Below are positions 16,878 to 25,567 of a DNA stretch of 34,798 bases, one piece after another. Origin of the DNA: Streptomyces apricus (GTDB lineage Bacteria; Actinomycetota; Actinomycetes; Streptomycetales; Streptomycetaceae). The stretch is taken from assembly GCF_008369065.1 (NCBI RefSeq), contig NZ_VDFC01000017.1, positions 1-34,798 on the forward strand, given 5' to 3'. How positions within the stretch are numbered: position 1 is the first letter of the stretch; every line of letters begins with the position of its first letter. The notes beneath the pieces were generated by a model that saw nothing but the letters and a program-made list of their open reading frames with translations, did not search any database and was not told the DNA's origin. A program made the position numbers and the translations under genes.

Positions 16878-19800
16878 ATGAGATGGAGACCCCTTGGCCG
16901 CCGGTCACTGATCGGCGCCGTCACAGCCGCGCTCATGACGACCGGGCTGATACCGCTGGCCCTCACCTCGAACGCCCAGGCCGCCGTCCCGGCCGCGGTC
17001 GAGCGGACGAAGGCCGCCGACGTCAACCTCGCGCTCGGGCGCCCGGCCACCGCGGGCGGCGCGAACGGCGCGTACACCGCCGGAAACGTCACCGACGGCG
17101 CCCAGGCGTCCTACTGGGAGGGTCCGGCCGGATCGTTCCCGCAGTGGGTCCAGGTCGACCTCGGTGCCACCCGCACCGTCGACCGGGTGGTGCTGAAGCT
17201 GCCCTCGTCCTGGGAGAGCCGGCAGCAGACGCTCTCCCTGCAGAAGAGCACCGACGGCAGCAGCTTCAGCACGCTCGCCGCGTCGGCCGGCCGGGCCTTC
17301 GACCCCGCGCGGGCCAACACCGTCACGATCGACCTCACCTCGCCCGCCGAGACGCGCTACGTCCGGGTGAACGTCACCGGGAACACCGGCTGGAACGCAG
17401 CCCAGCTCTCCGAGCTGGAGGTGCACGGTGACGACGGCGGCACCACGACTCCGCCCCCCGGCACCAACCTGGCCCGCAACAAGCCGGCCGAGGCGACCTC
17501 GTCGGTCCAGAACTTCGTCGCCGCCAACGCCACCGACGACTCCACCTCCACCTACTGGGAGGCGGCCGGCCACCCCGCCGACCTCACCGTCAAGCTCGGC
17601 GCCGACGCCGACATCGACGCCGTGGTGGTCAAGCTCAACCCGGACCAGGTGTGGGGAGCCCGCACCCAGGCCTTCCAGGTGCTCGGCCGGGCGAGCGGGG
17701 CCAGCGGCTTCACCTCGCTGCGCGACCGCGCCGACTACGCCTTCAGCCCGTCCAGGGACGGCAACTCGGTGACCGTGCCGGTCACCGGCCGCGTGTCCGA
17801 CGTACGGCTGCGGTTCTTCTCCAACACCGGGGCGCCCGGCGGCCAGGTCGCCGAGCTCCAGGTCGTGGGGACCGCGGCGCCCGCCCCCGACCTGACCGTC
17901 ACGGGTCTGGACTGGACGCCTGCCTCGCCGTCGGAGCGGGACGCGGTGACCGTGAACGCCACCGTCCGCAACGCCGGCACGGCACGCTCGGCCGCCACGA
18001 TCCTCGAAGCCAGTCTGGAGGGCACGGTCGCGGGCAGCGGGAACGTCCCCGCGCTCGACCCGGGCGCCTCCGCCACCGTGGCCGTCGCCGCCGGCACCCG
18101 TCCGGCCGGTGACTACGCGGTCTCCGCCGTGGTCGACCCGCGCGGCACGGTCGCCGAACTCGACGACGGCAACAACAGCCGCACCGCCGCGACCCGGCTG
18201 GTCGTCGGCCGGGCTCCCGGCCCCGACCTGGAGGTCGGCTCCATCACGACCAGCCCGGCCAACCCGGCCGTCGGCTCGTCCGTCTCCTTCACGGTGGCCG
18301 TGCGCAACCGCGGCACCAGCGCCGTCGCGGCCGGTTCCGTGACCAGGCTCCAGGCCGGCTCCACCACGCTCAACGGCACCACCGGCCAGGTGGCGGCCGG
18401 AGCCACCGTGAACGTGGCGATCAGCGGGACGTGGACGGCGACCGCGGGCGGGGCCACCCTGACCGCGACCGCCGACGCCACCGGGGTCGTGGACGAGACC
18501 GACGAGAACAACAACGTCCTCACCAAGTCCCTCGTGGTGGGCCGGGGCGCCGCCGTCCCGTACACCGAGCTGGAGGCGGAGGACGGCCGCTACCAGGGCA
18601 CCCTCCTGACCGCCGACGCCAAGCGGACCTTCGGGCACACCAACTTCGCCACCGAGTCCTCGGGCCGCAAGTCGGTCCGGCTCAACTCCACCGGTCAGTT
18701 CGTCGAGTTCACCTCCAGCGCCCCCTCCAACTCGATCGTGGTGCGCAACTCGATCCCGGACGCGGCGGGCGGCGGCGGGGCGCAGGCCACCATCAGCCTG
18801 TACGCGAACGACACCTTCGTGCGCAAGCTCGACCTGTCGTCGAAGCACAGCTGGCTGTACGGGACCACCGACGACCCCGAGGGACTCACCAACACCCCGG
18901 GCAGCGACGCCAGGCGCCTCTTCGACGAGTCGCACGCGCTGCTGACGCAGACCTACCCGGCGGGGACCAGGTTCCGGCTGCAGCGGGACGCGGGCGACAC
19001 GGCCGCGTTCTACGTCATCGACCTCGTCGACCTGGAACAGGTCGCACCGGCGGCCACCAAGCCGGCAAACTGCACGTCCATCACCGAGTACGGGGCCGTC
19101 CCCAACGACGGGCTCGACGACACCGACGCCCTCCAGCGGGCGGTCACCGCCGACCAGAACGGCCAGATCTCCTGCGTGTGGATCCCGTCCGGCCAGTGGC
19201 GCCAGGAGCAGAAGATCCTCACCGACGACCCGCTGAATCGCGGCCAGTACAACCAGGTCGGCATCCGGGACGTCACCATCAGGGGTGCGGGCATGTGGCA
19301 CTCCCAGCTCTACACGCTCACCCCGCCCCACCAGGCGGGCGGCATCAACCACCCGCACGAGGGCAACTTCGGCTTCGACATCGACCACAACACCCAGATC
19401 TCCGACATCGCCATCTTCGGCTCGGGCACCATCCGCGGCGGTGACGGCAACGCCGAGGGCGGAGTGGGCCTCAACGGCCGCTTCGGCAAGGGCACGAAGA
19501 TCACCAACGTGTGGATCGAGCACGCCAACGTCGGCGTGTGGGCCGGCCGCGACTACTCCAACATCCCCGAGCTGTGGGGCCCCGGCGACGGGCTGGAGTT
19601 CTCCGGCGTCCGCATCCGCAACACCTACGCGGACGGCATCAACTTCGCCAACGGCACCCGCAACTCCACCGTGTACAACTCGTCCTTCCGCAACACCGGC
19701 GACGACGCGCTCGCCGTGTGGTCGAGCAAGTACGTGAAGGACACCTCGGTGGACGTCGGCCACGACAACCACTTCCGCAACAACACGATCCAGCTGCCGT

Positions 19801-20321
19801 GGCGGGCCAACGGCATCGCGGTGTACGGCGGTTACGGCAACACCATCGAGAACAACGTCGTCGCGGACACGATGAACTACCCGGGCATCATGCTGGCCAC
19901 CGACCACGACCCGCTGCCGTTCTCCGGGCAGACGCTCATCGCGGGCAACGCCCTGCACCGCACGGGCGGCGCGTTCTGGAACGAGGACCAGGAGTTCGGC
20001 GCCGTCACGCTCTTCGCGCAGGGCCAGGACATCCCCGGCGTGACCATCCGGGACACCGAGATCCTCGACTCGACGTACGACGGCATCCAGTTCAAGACGG
20101 GAGGCGGCGCGATGCCGGGCGTGAAGATCACCGACGTCCGGATCGACGGGTCCAGGAACGGCTCCGGGATCCTCGCGATGAGCGGGGCGCGCGGCAGCGC
20201 CACCCTGACCAACGTGACGATCACCGATTCGGCCGAAGGGAACGTACTGATCGAGCCGGGGTCGCAGTTCACCATCAGCGGCGCACCCGTGGGGGCGTCG
20301 GCGGCCCGGATGAACCGCTGA
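16878..20321 (+). CDS. Secreted multidomain alpha-1,3-glucanase (mycodextranase), GH87
   Basis: An 1147-aa exported enzyme predicted to hydrolyse alpha-1,3-glucan (fungal cell walls, mutan). Domains in order: signal peptide with twin Arg (1-36, ending NAQA), two discoidin/F5-8C-type modules (about 45-185 and 197-335), two CARDB beta-sandwich modules (about 342-445 and 455-555), a CBM35/6-like module opening ELEAEDGRYQG (about 561-725), and a right-handed parallel beta-helix (about 731-1135). In the helix, D919 (YADGIN) and D942-D943 (NTGDDALAVWS) have the same +23/+24 spacing as the catalytic aspartates I recall for Paenibacillus Agl-FH1 (1045, 1068, 1069). AGAGG lies six bases before ATG 16878. 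Only about 43 bases separate it from the broken WYL gene, so its own promoter is not obvious. Confidence 0.88.
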   Translation: MRWRPLGRRSLIGAVTAALMTTGLIPLALTSNAQAAVPAAVERTKAADVNLALGRPATAGGANGAYTAGNVTDGAQASYWEGPAGSFPQWVQVDLGATRTVDRVVLKLPSSWESRQQTLSLQKSTDGSSFSTLAASAGRAFDPARANTVTIDLTSPAETRYVRVNVTGNTGWNAAQLSELEVHGDDGGTTTPPPGTNLARNKPAEATSSVQNFVAANATDDSTSTYWEAAGHPADLTVKLGADADIDAVVVKLNPDQVWGARTQAFQVLGRASGASGFTSLRDRADYAFSPSRDGNSVTVPVTGRVSDVRLRFFSNTGAPGGQVAELQVVGTAAPAPDLTVTGLDWTPASPSERDAVTVNATVRNAGTARSAATILEASLEGTVAGSGNVPALDPGASATVAVAAGTRPAGDYAVSAVVDPRGTVAELDDGNNSRTAATRLVVGRAPGPDLEVGSITTSPANPAVGSSVSFTVAVRNRGTSAVAAGSVTRLQAGSTTLNGTTGQVAAGATVNVAISGTWTATAGGATLTATADATGVVDETDENNNVLTKSLVVGRGAAVPYTELEAEDGRYQGTLLTADAKRTFGHTNFATESSGRKSVRLNSTGQFVEFTSSAPSNSIVVRNSIPDAAGGGGAQATISLYANDTFVRKLDLSSKHSWLYGTTDDPEGLTNTPGSDARRLFDESHALLTQTYPAGTRFRLQRDAGDTAAFYVIDLVDLEQVAPAATKPANCTSITEYGAVPNDGLDDTDALQRAVTADQNGQISCVWIPSGQWRQEQKILTDDPLNRGQYNQVGIRDVTIRGAGMWHSQLYTLTPPHQAGGINHPHEGNFGFDIDHNTQISDIAIFGSGTIRGGDGNAEGGVGLNGRFGKGTKITNVWIEHANVGVWAGRDYSNIPELWGPGDGLEFSGVRIRNTYADGINFANGTRNSTVYNSSFRNTGDDALAVWSSKYVKDTSVDVGHDNHFRNNTIQLPWRANGIAVYGGYGNTIENNVVADTMNYPGIMLATDHDPLPFSGQTLIAGNALHRTGGAFWNEDQEFGAVTLFAQGQDIPGVTIRDTEILDSTYDGIQFKTGGGAMPGVKITDVRIDGSRNGSGILAMSGARGSATLTNVTITDSAEGNVLIEPGSQFTISGAPVGASAARMNR

Positions 20322-20335
20322 CCACCCGGACCGCC

Positions 20336-20385
20336 GGACGGCGGGTCCCCGGTCCCGGTCTCACGGGGCCGGGGACCCGCCGTCC
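20336..20385. terminator. Terminator shared by GH87 and DeoR genes
   Basis: A perfect 17-bp stem (20336-20352 with 20369-20385) and 16-base loop. The right arm encodes the last residues of the DeoR protein, and its stop codon is in the loop, so the convergent genes share one compact terminator. Confidence 0.7.
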
Positions 20386-21179
20386 TCCTTCGGGTCCGCC
20401 AGGAGCAGTTCGGTGCCACAGGCGCGTACGCCCTCGGCCGCCGCCCCGGCCAGCGCGCTGTCGGTGACGACCGTGTCGAACGCGCCGAGCGGGGCCACCC
20501 GGTACTTGCCGAAGGTGCCGTACTTGGAGGATCCCGCGACGAGCACCGACGTGCCCGTGCACTCCATGGCCGCCTGCTTGACCTCCACCTTGAGTTCGGA
20601 AGGGGTGGTCACACCGCGCAGGAGGTCCCAGGAGCTGGTGCTGATGAAGGCCACGTCCAGGGCGAGCTGCCGCAGGACGGTGGCGGCCAGCCGGCCGACG
20701 CTGGAGCGGTTGGCGGGCTCCACCTTCCCGCCGACGTGGATGACGTCGAGGTGGGGGGCGCTCATCAGCCGGTCCACGGTCGTGAAGTCGTTGGTGACGA
20801 CGGTCAGCGCCGTGTGGTGCACGAGGAACGGCACCATGGCCGACAGGGTGGTGCCCGCGTCGAGGTAGACGGTCATGCCGTTCTCGACCAGCTGCGCGGC
20901 CCTGGCGGCCATGGCCTGTTTCTCGGGCTGCTCGATGAGCGTCTTGGCCTGGTGGCTGGGCTCACTCTGCAGGTGGCTGGCGATCCGGGCGCCGCCCGGC
21001 ACCGAGAACACCTGCCCCTGGCGCTCCAGTTCGGCGATGTCGCGGCGCACGGTCATGTGCGAGACGCCGAGGAGCTGGGTGATCTGCTGGACGCTCAGCA
21101 CTCCGTCGCGGCGCAGGTGCTTCAGCAACTGCTCGCGCCGCTGGTCGGGGATCAGCGGGACGGAGCGTTCCTCGGCCAT
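20361..21179 (-). CDS. DeoR/GlpR family transcriptional regulator
   Basis: A 272-aa sugar-phosphate-responsive regulator. The N-terminal HTH (about residues 5-62) reads RREQLLKHLRRDGVLSVQQITQLLGVSHMTVRRDIAELERQG; the DeoRC sensor domain follows, with the typical YLDAGTTLSAMVPFL, TNDFTTVDRL, HVGGKV and STSSWDLLRGVTTP blocks. ATG at 21179 is chosen because GGAAGG precedes it; an ATG at 21209 lacks a Shine-Dalgarno. It is the third gene after the COG4091-like and gntP genes, with an 85-base gap. It probably senses a phosphorylated intermediate of the tetronate pathway and acts at TGTTAACA sites in the divergent promoter at 24172-24219. Confidence 0.92.
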   Translation of the reverse strand: MAEERSVPLIPDQRREQLLKHLRRDGVLSVQQITQLLGVSHMTVRRDIAELERQGQVFSVPGGARIASHLQSEPSHQAKTLIEQPEKQAMAARAAQLVENGMTVYLDAGTTLSAMVPFLVHHTALTVVTNDFTTVDRLMSAPHLDVIHVGGKVEPANRSSVGRLAATVLRQLALDVAFISTSSWDLLRGVTTPSELKVEVKQAAMECTGTSVLVAGSSKYGTFGKYRVAPLGAFDTVVTDSALAGAAAEGVRACGTELLLADPKEDGGSPAP

Positions 21180-21264
21180 CGTCGGTGGTCCTTCCTGTTC
21201 TCTCACCATGCCGTCGCTGGCGATTGTGCCCCTGCCGGGCCGTTCCCCGCTCGGCCCGGGCCGG

Positions 21265-22623
21265 TCAGCCGCCGACGAACGTGCTGAGCAGCAGCACCCC
21301 GCCGAGGCTGAGCAGCGACTGCAGGGACAGCATCAGGGTCCAGGTGCGGAACGTCTGGGACACCGAGAGCTGGAAGTACTCCTTGAAGAGCCAGAAGCCG
21401 GAGTCGTTGACGTGGGAGAGCATGACGGCGCCGGAGGCGGAGGCCAGCACCATCAGTTCCGGTGACAGTCCCGGGTAGGCGCCGAGCAGGGGCGCGACGA
21501 TGCCGGTGGCCGCCGCGGTCGCGACCGTCGCCGAGCCCAGGCAGATCCGGAGCAGCGCGGCGACGAGCCAGGCGAGGAGCAGCGGCGGTATCGACCAGTC
21601 GACGGCGTAGTCGGAGATCAGCTTGTCGATGCCGGTGGCGGTCAGCATCGCCTTGAGGCCGCCGCCCGCGCCGAGGATCAGGACGATGCCGCCGACGGGT
21701 CCCAGGCCCTTGCCCGCCATCTTCTGGAGCTGGCCGAGGCCGAACCCGGAGCGGACGCCCAGGGCGAAGAAGGCGAACACGACGGCCGCGAGCAGCGACA
21801 GCACGGAGGAGTCGCAGGCCTCGAAGAAGGCGTACGGGAGGGTGCCCTCGGCCGTGTGGGACGTGCCGACCGTGCCGATCAGCATGAGGACCGGCGGCAG
21901 CAGCACGGTGATCAGCGCGAGCGCGAAGGACGCGGGCTTGCGCTGGTTGTCGGGCTGTACCTCGGTCTCGGGGACGGGCCCCTTGTCGAGATCGGGGGCG
22001 GGTCCGAACCAGCGGCTGGCGACCTTGGTGAGCAGCGGGCCGCTGATGATCGCGATCGGGATGCCGATGATCAGGCCGTACAGGATGGTCAGGCCGGTGT
22101 TGGCGCCGTAGGCGGAGACGGCGAGCGTCGGTGAGGGGTGCGGGGGCAGCAGGCCGTGCGAGATGTACAGGCCGGCCGCCATCGGCAGTCCGACGTACAG
22201 CAGATGGGTGTTGGTGCGCTTGGCGACCGCGTACACGAGCGGGACGAGCATCACGAAGCTGACGTCGAACAGGTGCGGCATGCCGATGAGGAGCGCCGCC
22301 GCGGTGATCGCGGTGGGGATCCACTTGACCGGCCGTGCCCCGATGAAGACGGTGGCGATGCGGTCGGCGCCGCCGGAGCCGAGCAGGATGCCGCCGAGGA
22401 TCGTGCCGAGCCCGATGGTGGGTCCGGTGCTCTTGAGCGCGTCGCCGAAGCCGTTCTGGAAGAACTCGACGGTCTTGCCCGGGCCGATCCCGGCGGCGAG
22501 CCCCAGGCCGAGCGCGGAGATGCTCAGCGCCAGGAAGGGGTGGATCTTCGCCTTGGTGATCAGCAGGATCAGGACGACGACGGCCGCCGCCCCGAGGAGC
22601 AGGTGCTGGATGTCGGTGTCCAT
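21265..22623 (-). CDS. GntP family organic-acid permease
   Basis: A 452-aa inner-membrane proton symporter with about 12-14 hydrophobic helices, of the gluconate:H+ symporter (GntP) family. Family blocks include GFGDALKSTGPTIGLGTILGG, GLYISHGLLPPHPSPTLAV, and GSATVATAAATGIVAPLL, plus the end LSHVNDSGFWLFKEYFQLS...TWTLMLSL. Homologues import gluconate, fructuronate or four-carbon acid sugars. Its ATG shares a TGATG overlap with the stop of the upstream COG4091-like gene, which means translational coupling. With a neighbouring otnK/otnC pair, a tetronate-type acid is the likely substrate. Confidence 0.92.
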   Translation of the reverse strand: MDTDIQHLLLGAAAVVVLILLITKAKIHPFLALSISALGLGLAAGIGPGKTVEFFQNGFGDALKSTGPTIGLGTILGGILLGSGGADRIATVFIGARPVKWIPTAITAAALLIGMPHLFDVSFVMLVPLVYAVAKRTNTHLLYVGLPMAAGLYISHGLLPPHPSPTLAVSAYGANTGLTILYGLIIGIPIAIISGPLLTKVASRWFGPAPDLDKGPVPETEVQPDNQRKPASFALALITVLLPPVLMLIGTVGTSHTAEGTLPYAFFEACDSSVLSLLAAVVFAFFALGVRSGFGLGQLQKMAGKGLGPVGGIVLILGAGGGLKAMLTATGIDKLISDYAVDWSIPPLLLAWLVAALLRICLGSATVATAAATGIVAPLLGAYPGLSPELMVLASASGAVMLSHVNDSGFWLFKEYFQLSVSQTFRTWTLMLSLQSLLSLGGVLLLSTFVGG

Positions 22624-24056
22624 CAGTGGTCCTTCCCGGCGGCGGTGGCGCCGGTGCCGGTGCCGGTGGAGGCGCGGGAGGCGCGGGAGGCGCGGCCCAG
22701 GGTCCAGGCGCGCAGCAGGTCCTCGTCGGCGTCGGCGAGGTCGGCGAGCCTGATGAGTTCGCCGGCGGCGACCGGGCGGGCGAGCGTGCAGTGGGCGGCG
22801 AGGTAGAGCGGCGCGACGTCGTCGGGCGTGTCCTCGTCGCGCAGCAGTACGGCCTGCACTCCGGTGACGTCGTGGTGGTGCCCGCCCATGGCCAGGGCGG
22901 TCCCGGCGGGCAGGTCCTGCCGGGCGCGGCCGGCGAGCGCGGCGTGGGCGCGCGGGTCGGTCCCGCCGGAGGGCCTGCCGTGCAGCACCGCGGAGAGCAG
23001 GGAGACCGGGGTCTCGACGCCCATCAGGTGGTAGGGCAGGTAGACCGCGGCGTAGCGGCCGTCGCGGCTGACGACGTGGCCCTTGCCGCGCAGGGTCTCC
23101 CAGGTGACGGGGTCGCCGGTGCGCACGACGACGAACACGCCGCCGGCGAAGGACGCCTCGTCGGGCAGGCGCAGGGCGCTGAACACGTCGACGGCTCCGG
23201 TGCGGTGCAGCAGTCCGCCGTCCTCGCGCAGCGCGTAGACGTCGGCGAGTTCGGCGATGCGGGCGACCGGGTAGTGCAGGCGCTCGACGTCGGGGCGGAA
23301 GCCCGTGTTCGTGGCGACGACGGCCATCTCGCAGTAGTCGGCGGTGGCGCCGACCGGCAGGGCCGACACCGCCTGCGCGCGGGCGGCGAGGGTGGCCGGG
23401 ACGTCGTCGCCGAGGGTGAGCAGGGCGGCGAGCTCCGGGGCGGGGACGGTGGTGTCGAGCTGGGTGACGGTGCCCCGGTCCGGGTCGAGGACGAGGTCGT
23501 ACTCACTGGACTTGCCGATCGCGACGACGTCGAGGCCGAGCAGCTCGGCCCAGGTCACGAGGGCGATGAGGTTGGCGGGCTGGTCGCCGTCCGCCGTCGT
23601 GTAGACGACACCGTTGTCGCGGGCGAGGTCCGCGAGGTGCAGCCCGGCGACGGAGTCGACCTCCTTGCTGACCATGGCCACGTGGCGGCCGGCGGTGAGG
23701 GCCTCGCGCGCCATCGCGTAGCCGTCGGTGGGGCTGCCGGTGGCCTCGACCAGGATGTCCCAGGGGGCGGCGGACAGCAGGGCGGCGTCCGGGACGAGGG
23801 CGATGTGCCCGGCGCGCGCGGCGGCGGCCACCTCGTCGGCCGTGGCGCAGACGTCGAGCCCGGCGGCGCCGTACCCGAGCTCGACGAGCATCGCTTCGAG
23901 GCGGGGCAGGTCACGGTCGCACAGGACGGCGGGGGCCAGCGCGGGGATGCGGGGCGTCTGGGCCAGCAGGGTCCGGGCGAAGCCGCCTCCGGCGCCGGAC
24001 AGTGCGTAGCGCACGATCCGGTCGCCGGTGTCGGCGAACAGGTGGTGCAGGTTCAT
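22623..24056 (-). CDS. COG4091-like homoserine-dehydrogenase-fold protein with C-terminal SAF domain
   Basis: A 477-aa predicted NAD(P)-dependent oxidoreductase. The N-terminal Rossmann domain (about 1-160) opens RIVRYALSGAGGGFARTLL, a variant GxGxxG, and shows DILVEATGSPTDGYAMAREALTAGRHVAMVSKEVD, resembling homoserine dehydrogenases. The middle has ADGDQPANLIALVTWAELLGLDVVAIGK and KSSEYDLVLDP, and the C-terminus an SAF-like domain (GTALAMGGHHHDVTGVQAVL, ARPVAAGELIRLADL). The enzymatic reaction is not known to me. In this locus it may oxidise or isomerise a branched or four-carbon acid ahead of the kinase. ATG at 24056 follows GAGGAGG. The last ~20 residues are repetitive (RASRASRAS, TGTGTG) from slippage-prone DNA. 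It is first in the minus operon. Confidence 0.75.
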   Translation of the reverse strand: MNLHHLFADTGDRIVRYALSGAGGGFARTLLAQTPRIPALAPAVLCDRDLPRLEAMLVELGYGAAGLDVCATADEVAAAARAGHIALVPDAALLSAAPWDILVEATGSPTDGYAMAREALTAGRHVAMVSKEVDSVAGLHLADLARDNGVVYTTADGDQPANLIALVTWAELLGLDVVAIGKSSEYDLVLDPDRGTVTQLDTTVPAPELAALLTLGDDVPATLAARAQAVSALPVGATADYCEMAVVATNTGFRPDVERLHYPVARIAELADVYALREDGGLLHRTGAVDVFSALRLPDEASFAGGVFVVVRTGDPVTWETLRGKGHVVSRDGRYAAVYLPYHLMGVETPVSLLSAVLHGRPSGGTDPRAHAALAGRARQDLPAGTALAMGGHHHDVTGVQAVLLRDEDTPDDVAPLYLAAHCTLARPVAAGELIRLADLADADEDLLRAWTLGRASRASRASTGTGTGATAAGKDH

Positions 24057-24171
24057 GGCTCCTCCTCGATGACGAGCGCGATGCGTGATGCGTGATGCCG
24101 TGAGGTGCTCCCGGCGATGTGCTCCCGGCACGGGCGGACTCGTCGGCGGAGCGACAGCCACGGAGGAGCTC

Positions 24172-24219
24172 GTTAACAAGATGTATCAGCAGATCCCATC
24201 TACGTAAAGTCTGTTAACA
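24172..24219. promoter_or_regulatory. DeoR-type operators in the divergent tetronate promoter
   Basis: GTTAACA (24172-24178) and TGTTAAC (24212-24218) form an inverted pair, and an inner AGATG (24179-24183) pairs with CATCT (24197-24201). The second site extends to the self-palindrome TGTTAACA. The sites lie between the divergent COG4091-like and kinase genes, within about 80-120 bases of both starts, where the local DeoR protein would control both arms. Confidence 0.55.
24180..24208 (-). promoter_or_regulatory. Promoter of the COG4091-gntP-deoR operon
   Basis: On the minus strand TTTACG (24208-24203), 17 bases and TACATC (24185-24180), lying entirely between the two operator halves. It is a moderate match to consensus; the arrangement with flanking operators supports it. 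Confidence 0.4.
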
Positions 24220-24298
24220 TTTTTTCACACGGCCTGGTCACGGGATTCACCCGGCGCACCGGGCGGGGCGCCACACCCACCCATCGCAAGGAGGCCTG

Positions 24299-25567
24299 AT
24301 GCCGACCCTCGGGGCCATCGCCGACGACTTCACCGGGGCAACGGACCTCGCCACGACGCTGGTCGCCCGCGGCCACCGCACCGTGGTGGCCGTCGGCCCC
24401 GACAGCATCACCGACGGACCGGGGCGCGCCGCGGCGGACGCCGCGGACGCGGTCGTCATTGCGCTCAAATCGCGTACGGCGCCGGTCGCCGAGGCCGTGG
24501 ACTCCTCGCTCGCCGCCCTGCGCGCCCTGCGGGCGGCGGGCTGCCGGCGCTTCTACTTCAAGTTCTGCTCGACCTTCGACTCCACGGACCGGGGCAACAT
24601 CGGCCCGGTCGCCGACGCGCTGCTGGACGCGCTCGGGGAACGGCGCGCCGTCGTCGTCCCGTCGTTCCCGGTCACCGGCCGCACCGTCTACCGCGGCAGG
24701 CTCTTCGTCCACGACGAGCTGCTCGACGAGAGCCCGATGCGCCACCACCCGCTCACCCCGATGCGCGACTCCCACGTGGGACGCCTGCTGGCCCCGCAGA
24801 CCACGCGCCCGGTGCGGCTGGTGGGCCTGGACACCGTACGGGCCGGGGCGGCGGCCCTGGCGTCGGCGCTGGACGATCCCGCCCTCGCGGACGCGCTCGT
24901 CGTCGTGGACGCCACCGAGGACGAGGACCTGCGCACCATCGCCACGGCCACGCGGGAGCACCCGCTCGTCACCGGCGCCGCGGGACTCGCGCTCGGGCTG
25001 ACCGGGCCCCGCCCCGACGCCGCACGCGCGGCGGCCGCGTCGGGTCCCGGCGAGCCGGGCGTCGTCCTGTCCGGCAGCGCCTCCTCGGCCACCCGCGCCC
25101 AGGTGGCGCACGGCCGCGCCCACCTTCCGCACCGCAGACTCGATCTCGCCGCGCTGCGCGCCGACTTCGACGCGGCGGTCGGCGACCTGGTCGCCTTCGC
25201 CCGCGCCTGCTGGCAGCGGGACCCACTGCGGCCCCCGCTCCTGTACGCCGTCGGCGACCTGGGCGACCTGGACGACTCCCCCGCGGCGTCGGCCCTGGTG
25301 GAGCGGGCGCTGGCGGCCTGCGCCACCCGCCTGGTCGCGGCCGGCGCGCGGCGGCTGCTCGTGGCGGGCGGGGAGACGTCCGGCGCGGTGATCACCGCGC
25401 TCGGCGTGCGCACGCTCACCATCGGCTCCCCCATCGCCCCGGGCGTCACCTGGGCCCGGGCCGTCTGCGGCGACGAGAACGGCGGGCGGAGCGTCGACGT
25501 GGCCCTGAAGTCGGGCAACTTCGGCGCCCCGGACATCTTCACCGAGGCCTGGAGCGTCCTCGTATGA
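24299..25567 (+). CDS. otnK: 3-oxo-tetronate kinase (four-carbon acid sugar kinase, DUF1537)
   Basis: A 422-aa kinase phosphorylating the 4-OH of 3-oxo-tetronate (3-dehydro-D-erythronate/L-erythronate type acids) with ATP. The substrate-binding N-terminal domain opens MPTLGAIADDFTGATDLA (residues 1-18), the family signature, then FKFCSTFDSTDRGNIGP and PSFPVTGRTVYRG. The nucleotide domain has VLSGSASSATRAQV, GGETSGAVITALG and the terminal ALKSGNFGAPDIF, typical of OtnK rather than the D-threonate kinase or L-threonate kinase branches. AAGGAGG precedes the ATG at optimal spacing. Its TGA overlaps the next ATG (ATGA). An alternative is OiaK (3-oxo-isoapionate kinase), also a DUF1537 enzyme; absence of other apionate genes makes that less likely. 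Confidence 0.88.
   Translation: MPTLGAIADDFTGATDLATTLVARGHRTVVAVGPDSITDGPGRAAADAADAVVIALKSRTAPVAEAVDSSLAALRALRAAGCRRFYFKFCSTFDSTDRGNIGPVADALLDALGERRAVVVPSFPVTGRTVYRGRLFVHDELLDESPMRHHPLTPMRDSHVGRLLAPQTTRPVRLVGLDTVRAGAAALASALDDPALADALVVVDATEDEDLRTIATATREHPLVTGAAGLALGLTGPRPDAARAAAASGPGEPGVVLSGSASSATRAQVAHGRAHLPHRRLDLAALRADFDAAVGDLVAFARACWQRDPLRPPLLYAVGDLGDLDDSPAASALVERALAACATRLVAAGARRLLVAGGETSGAVITALGVRTLTIGSPIAPGVTWARAVCGDENGGRSVDVALKSGNFGAPDIFTEAWSVLV

Noticed and set aside
15917..17431. A 504-codon regulator gene including the 3' part after 16834
   Set aside because: Similarity ends at codon 306; the remaining codons overlap the GH87 gene, which has a signal peptide and its own ribosome site, in another frame.
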